From an uncultured Aquimarina sp. (GTDB lineage Bacteria; Bacteroidota; Bacteroidia; Flavobacteriales; Flavobacteriaceae), in assembly GCA_947498935.1 (NCBI GenBank), contig CANMMM010000005.1:1-64000 (forward strand): a DNA stretch of 64,000 bases, read 5' to 3'. Positions 62,431-64,000 of this stretch are shown in pieces. The stretch's first letter is position 1. Each line of letters starts with the position of its first letter. The notes under the pieces were generated by a model, which worked only from the letters and a program-made list of their open reading frames with translations, searched no databases and was not told the DNA's origin. Position numbers and translations under genes: made by a program.

Positions 62431-64000
62431 TTAATTACTTTTTGATCTGGTATAAAAAATATCAAGTTTTAGTTGTTTTTCTTCAGGTACTGTGTTATTT
62501 CCATAAATTACAGTTCCTTCGTGGGAAATAACAGATGAAACCGGAATGATTTCTTCCATTGGGGTAGTATCGGGGGGCATATTTTTTTCTAAAACACCTT
62601 CTGTCATATTGATCACATTCACATTCTGCGATACCGCTATGCCTAATTTAGTGTTTTCTATCGTATTATCTAAAATATTTATAATATGTTGTGTCAGTCG
62701 TATGCGATAAAAATCTCCTAGCGCATCCGTACCTCTATCCAATCTTCCTAAGTGATTCACTGCAGAGTTTATCGGACTAGTACCATTAGAAGTAGGGTCT
62801 GCCGTATAATCTACTAATGTGGTACCAGTTTCTAGATTGAATATATAAATTCTTTCAGGCTCAGTTGCACCACCAGTACCTAACTCTTCTTGATTAACAT
62901 ATAGCTTTAAAGCAGCATCATTAATCAACCAATCGGCATCTTTCAGAAAATCTAATTCTGTACGATCTGCATCAGTATTTGTACAATCTACAAATATAGG
63001 GTTTCCTTCTTCGTCAACTATAAAATCTCCATCGGCATCAGTAGCCACACACTTGCCAAATAAATCCAAGACAGCATAAGCACCTTCACCTCCTTTGATG
63101 TATAAATTCTGTACACCATTTATAGTATCTTGCACTTCTAATTTGCCAACTAGATCTGACTTAAAATCAAAATCAATACTGTTTATAATGTTATTCGCAA
63201 ATGTAAAAGGAAAATCATTGAAATCTTTTACTTTACCATTTGCATTTGCATTTGTATCACCTTCTCCAGCATTTTTTAAAAATGAGTAATGCAAGGTAAA
63301 TTGTGCATCAGAAATATCAAATAGCATCAAATTGTCCGCATCAGCATCAGCATCTACATGAAAATAAATCCCTCTAAAATAGTTATTAAAGTTATTTTCA
63401 TTACTAAACACTATACTTTGTGACTGATCAATAAACCGCTCTTGAAATTTTTGAACCAATAATGGCTTCGCATCTTCTCCACTAGCTTTTAATACCAGTC
63501 GCAATCTGGGCGATATTCTAGAACTTACTTCATCCCCCTCTTCGTTTAATCCTTTAAGTTTTATTTCCTCTGCGGATGGTACAAAATTAGGAACCTCGAA
63601 TAGCAAGTCACCTTTTAGCGCATTGCCAAAATTTTTAATATCATCGGAATAATATTTCTGCTCTTGCTCACCATCGATGTCACGCAAAAAGAAATTAGAC
63701 TCATATATCTTTAGATTTATAGGGGTATTCCCATAAATAGAATCTAAAGCATACGTGGTCGATGTGATACCAGATTCATTCGTCTGAGTACTGACTACGT
63801 TACTAAAATAAGGGATACTCAATACAATACTATCCAGCACGGCACCATCTTCAAAATTAGGGTTAAACGAACGTGGTCGCAGTTGCGATACAACTTCATA
63901 TTTCGTTTGTCCATAAAGGGGGTCTTGATAAGCACCTATTAAATTTACTGGCAATGCATTGGTTTCTACTTTTTCGAACACCTTGTTATACGCTACAGGA
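62431..64000 (-). CDS. DUF4270 lipoprotein, N terminus outside the window
   Basis: The frame remains open to the window edge (PVAYNKVFEKVETNALPVNL at the visible start), so the signal peptide and first part lie beyond it. The visible 522 residues show the DUF4270 pattern: GAYQDPLYGQTKYEVVSQLR, a long beta-rich body, and FYTRSKSN at the end. Many Asp residues in the middle (VDADADADNLM, CVATDADGDFIVDEEGNP) suggest calcium-binding-like repeats. A surface polysaccharide-related function has been proposed for the family, but none is proven. It is upstream of glmS. Confidence 0.9.
   Translation of the reverse strand, partial: PVAYNKVFEKVETNALPVNLIGAYQDPLYGQTKYEVVSQLRPRSFNPNFEDGAVLDSIVLSIPYFSNVVSTQTNESGITSTTYALDSIYGNTPINLKIYESNFFLRDIDGEQEQKYYSDDIKNFGNALKGDLLFEVPNFVPSAEEIKLKGLNEEGDEVSSRISPRLRLVLKASGEDAKPLLVQKFQERFIDQSQSIVFSNENNFNNYFRGIYFHVDADADADNLMLFDISDAQFTLHYSFLKNAGEGDTNANANGKVKDFNDFPFTFANNIINSIDFDFKSDLVGKLEVQDTINGVQNLYIKGGEGAYAVLDLFGKCVATDADGDFIVDEEGNPIFVDCTNTDADRTELDFLKDADWLINDAALKLYVNQEELGTGGATEPERIYIFNLETGTTLVDYTADPTSNGTSPINSAVNHLGRLDRGTDALGDFYRIRLTQHIINILDNTIENTKLGIAVSQNVNVINMTEGVLEKNMPPDTTPMEEIIPVSSVISHEGTVIYGNNTVPEEKQLKLDIFYTRSKSN

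Overview
The window is an AT-rich chromosomal segment from a member of the Flavobacteriaceae (Bacteroidota), probably marine. The evidence is the gliding-motility pair gldE-gldD beside ssb and mutY, SusD-era lineage markers such as DUF4270, DUF4301, DUF3127 and DUF4199, many short lipoproteins with lipoboxes, absence of Shine-Dalgarno sequences, and promoters of the Bacteroidota type (TTG, about 19-21 nt, TAnnTTTG) in front of rplU, HU and bioB. No rRNA, tRNA, CRISPR array, phage or intact insertion sequence was seen. The species cannot be named from the sequence alone.

Layout. 1-9.1 kb: tag, aat, DUF3127 and flavin reductase genes, an orphan histidine kinase, greA with HIT and thioesterase genes, and two lipoproteins, the second with an aerolysin-like look. 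9.1-16.7 kb: a complete minus-strand thiamine operon (thiS-thiC-tenI-like-thiD-thiE-thiG-thiH-thiF) under a TPP riboswitch. 17.1-21.1 kb: a hybrid histidine kinase facing a sigma-54 response regulator. 21.5-32 kb: arfB-DUF4301, a phosphopantetheinyl transferase, ahcY, rpmA-rplU (L21 with an extra C-terminal domain), DUF4199, a DMT exporter and a two-gene ligase operon (GCS2-type ligase plus ATP-grasp-like protein). 32.2-40.8 kb: gldD-gldE-ssb-mutY interrupted by a C10 peptidase, then HU, a 29-residue basic protein, rng and recX. 40.8-50.4 kb: a JmjC-type cupin and the biotin genes bioB, a ketoacyl synthase, bioA, bioD, bioF, interrupted by a small accessory insert. 50.6-54 kb: a bacilliredoxin gene whose 3' end is duplicated around a foreign-looking insert with broken genes, then a lipoprotein. 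54.4-64 kb: plsC, acyl-ACP desaturase and HD hydrolase genes, a lipoprotein, atpC-atpD, glmS and a DUF4270 gene cut by the window edge.

The most distinctive content is not a gene. Three families of short intergenic repeats occupy the gaps: (1) eight copies of an approximately 90-bp unit that begins GCGTTAGGGAT and ends ACGCCC, in two subtypes; (2) an approximately 160-bp hairpin family beginning TGAAGTG; (3) an approximately 160-bp hairpin family with TGAACTCATCTTGA ends. Families 2 and 3 share a central CATAGCAGCGCTACGGA core. The repeats bracket accessory genes inside otherwise conserved neighbourhoods: a C10 peptidase between mutY and ssb, a hybrid kinase between inverted near-identical copies, and a two-gene insert that splits the biotin locus.

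The other notable pattern is a bipartite motif, GTAAC-ATTTT-N10-GACAC, with exactly conserved spacing in front of three unrelated lipoprotein genes. It looks like an alternative sigma factor promoter and would make them one regulon. In one of the three a family-2 hairpin lies between the motif and the gene.
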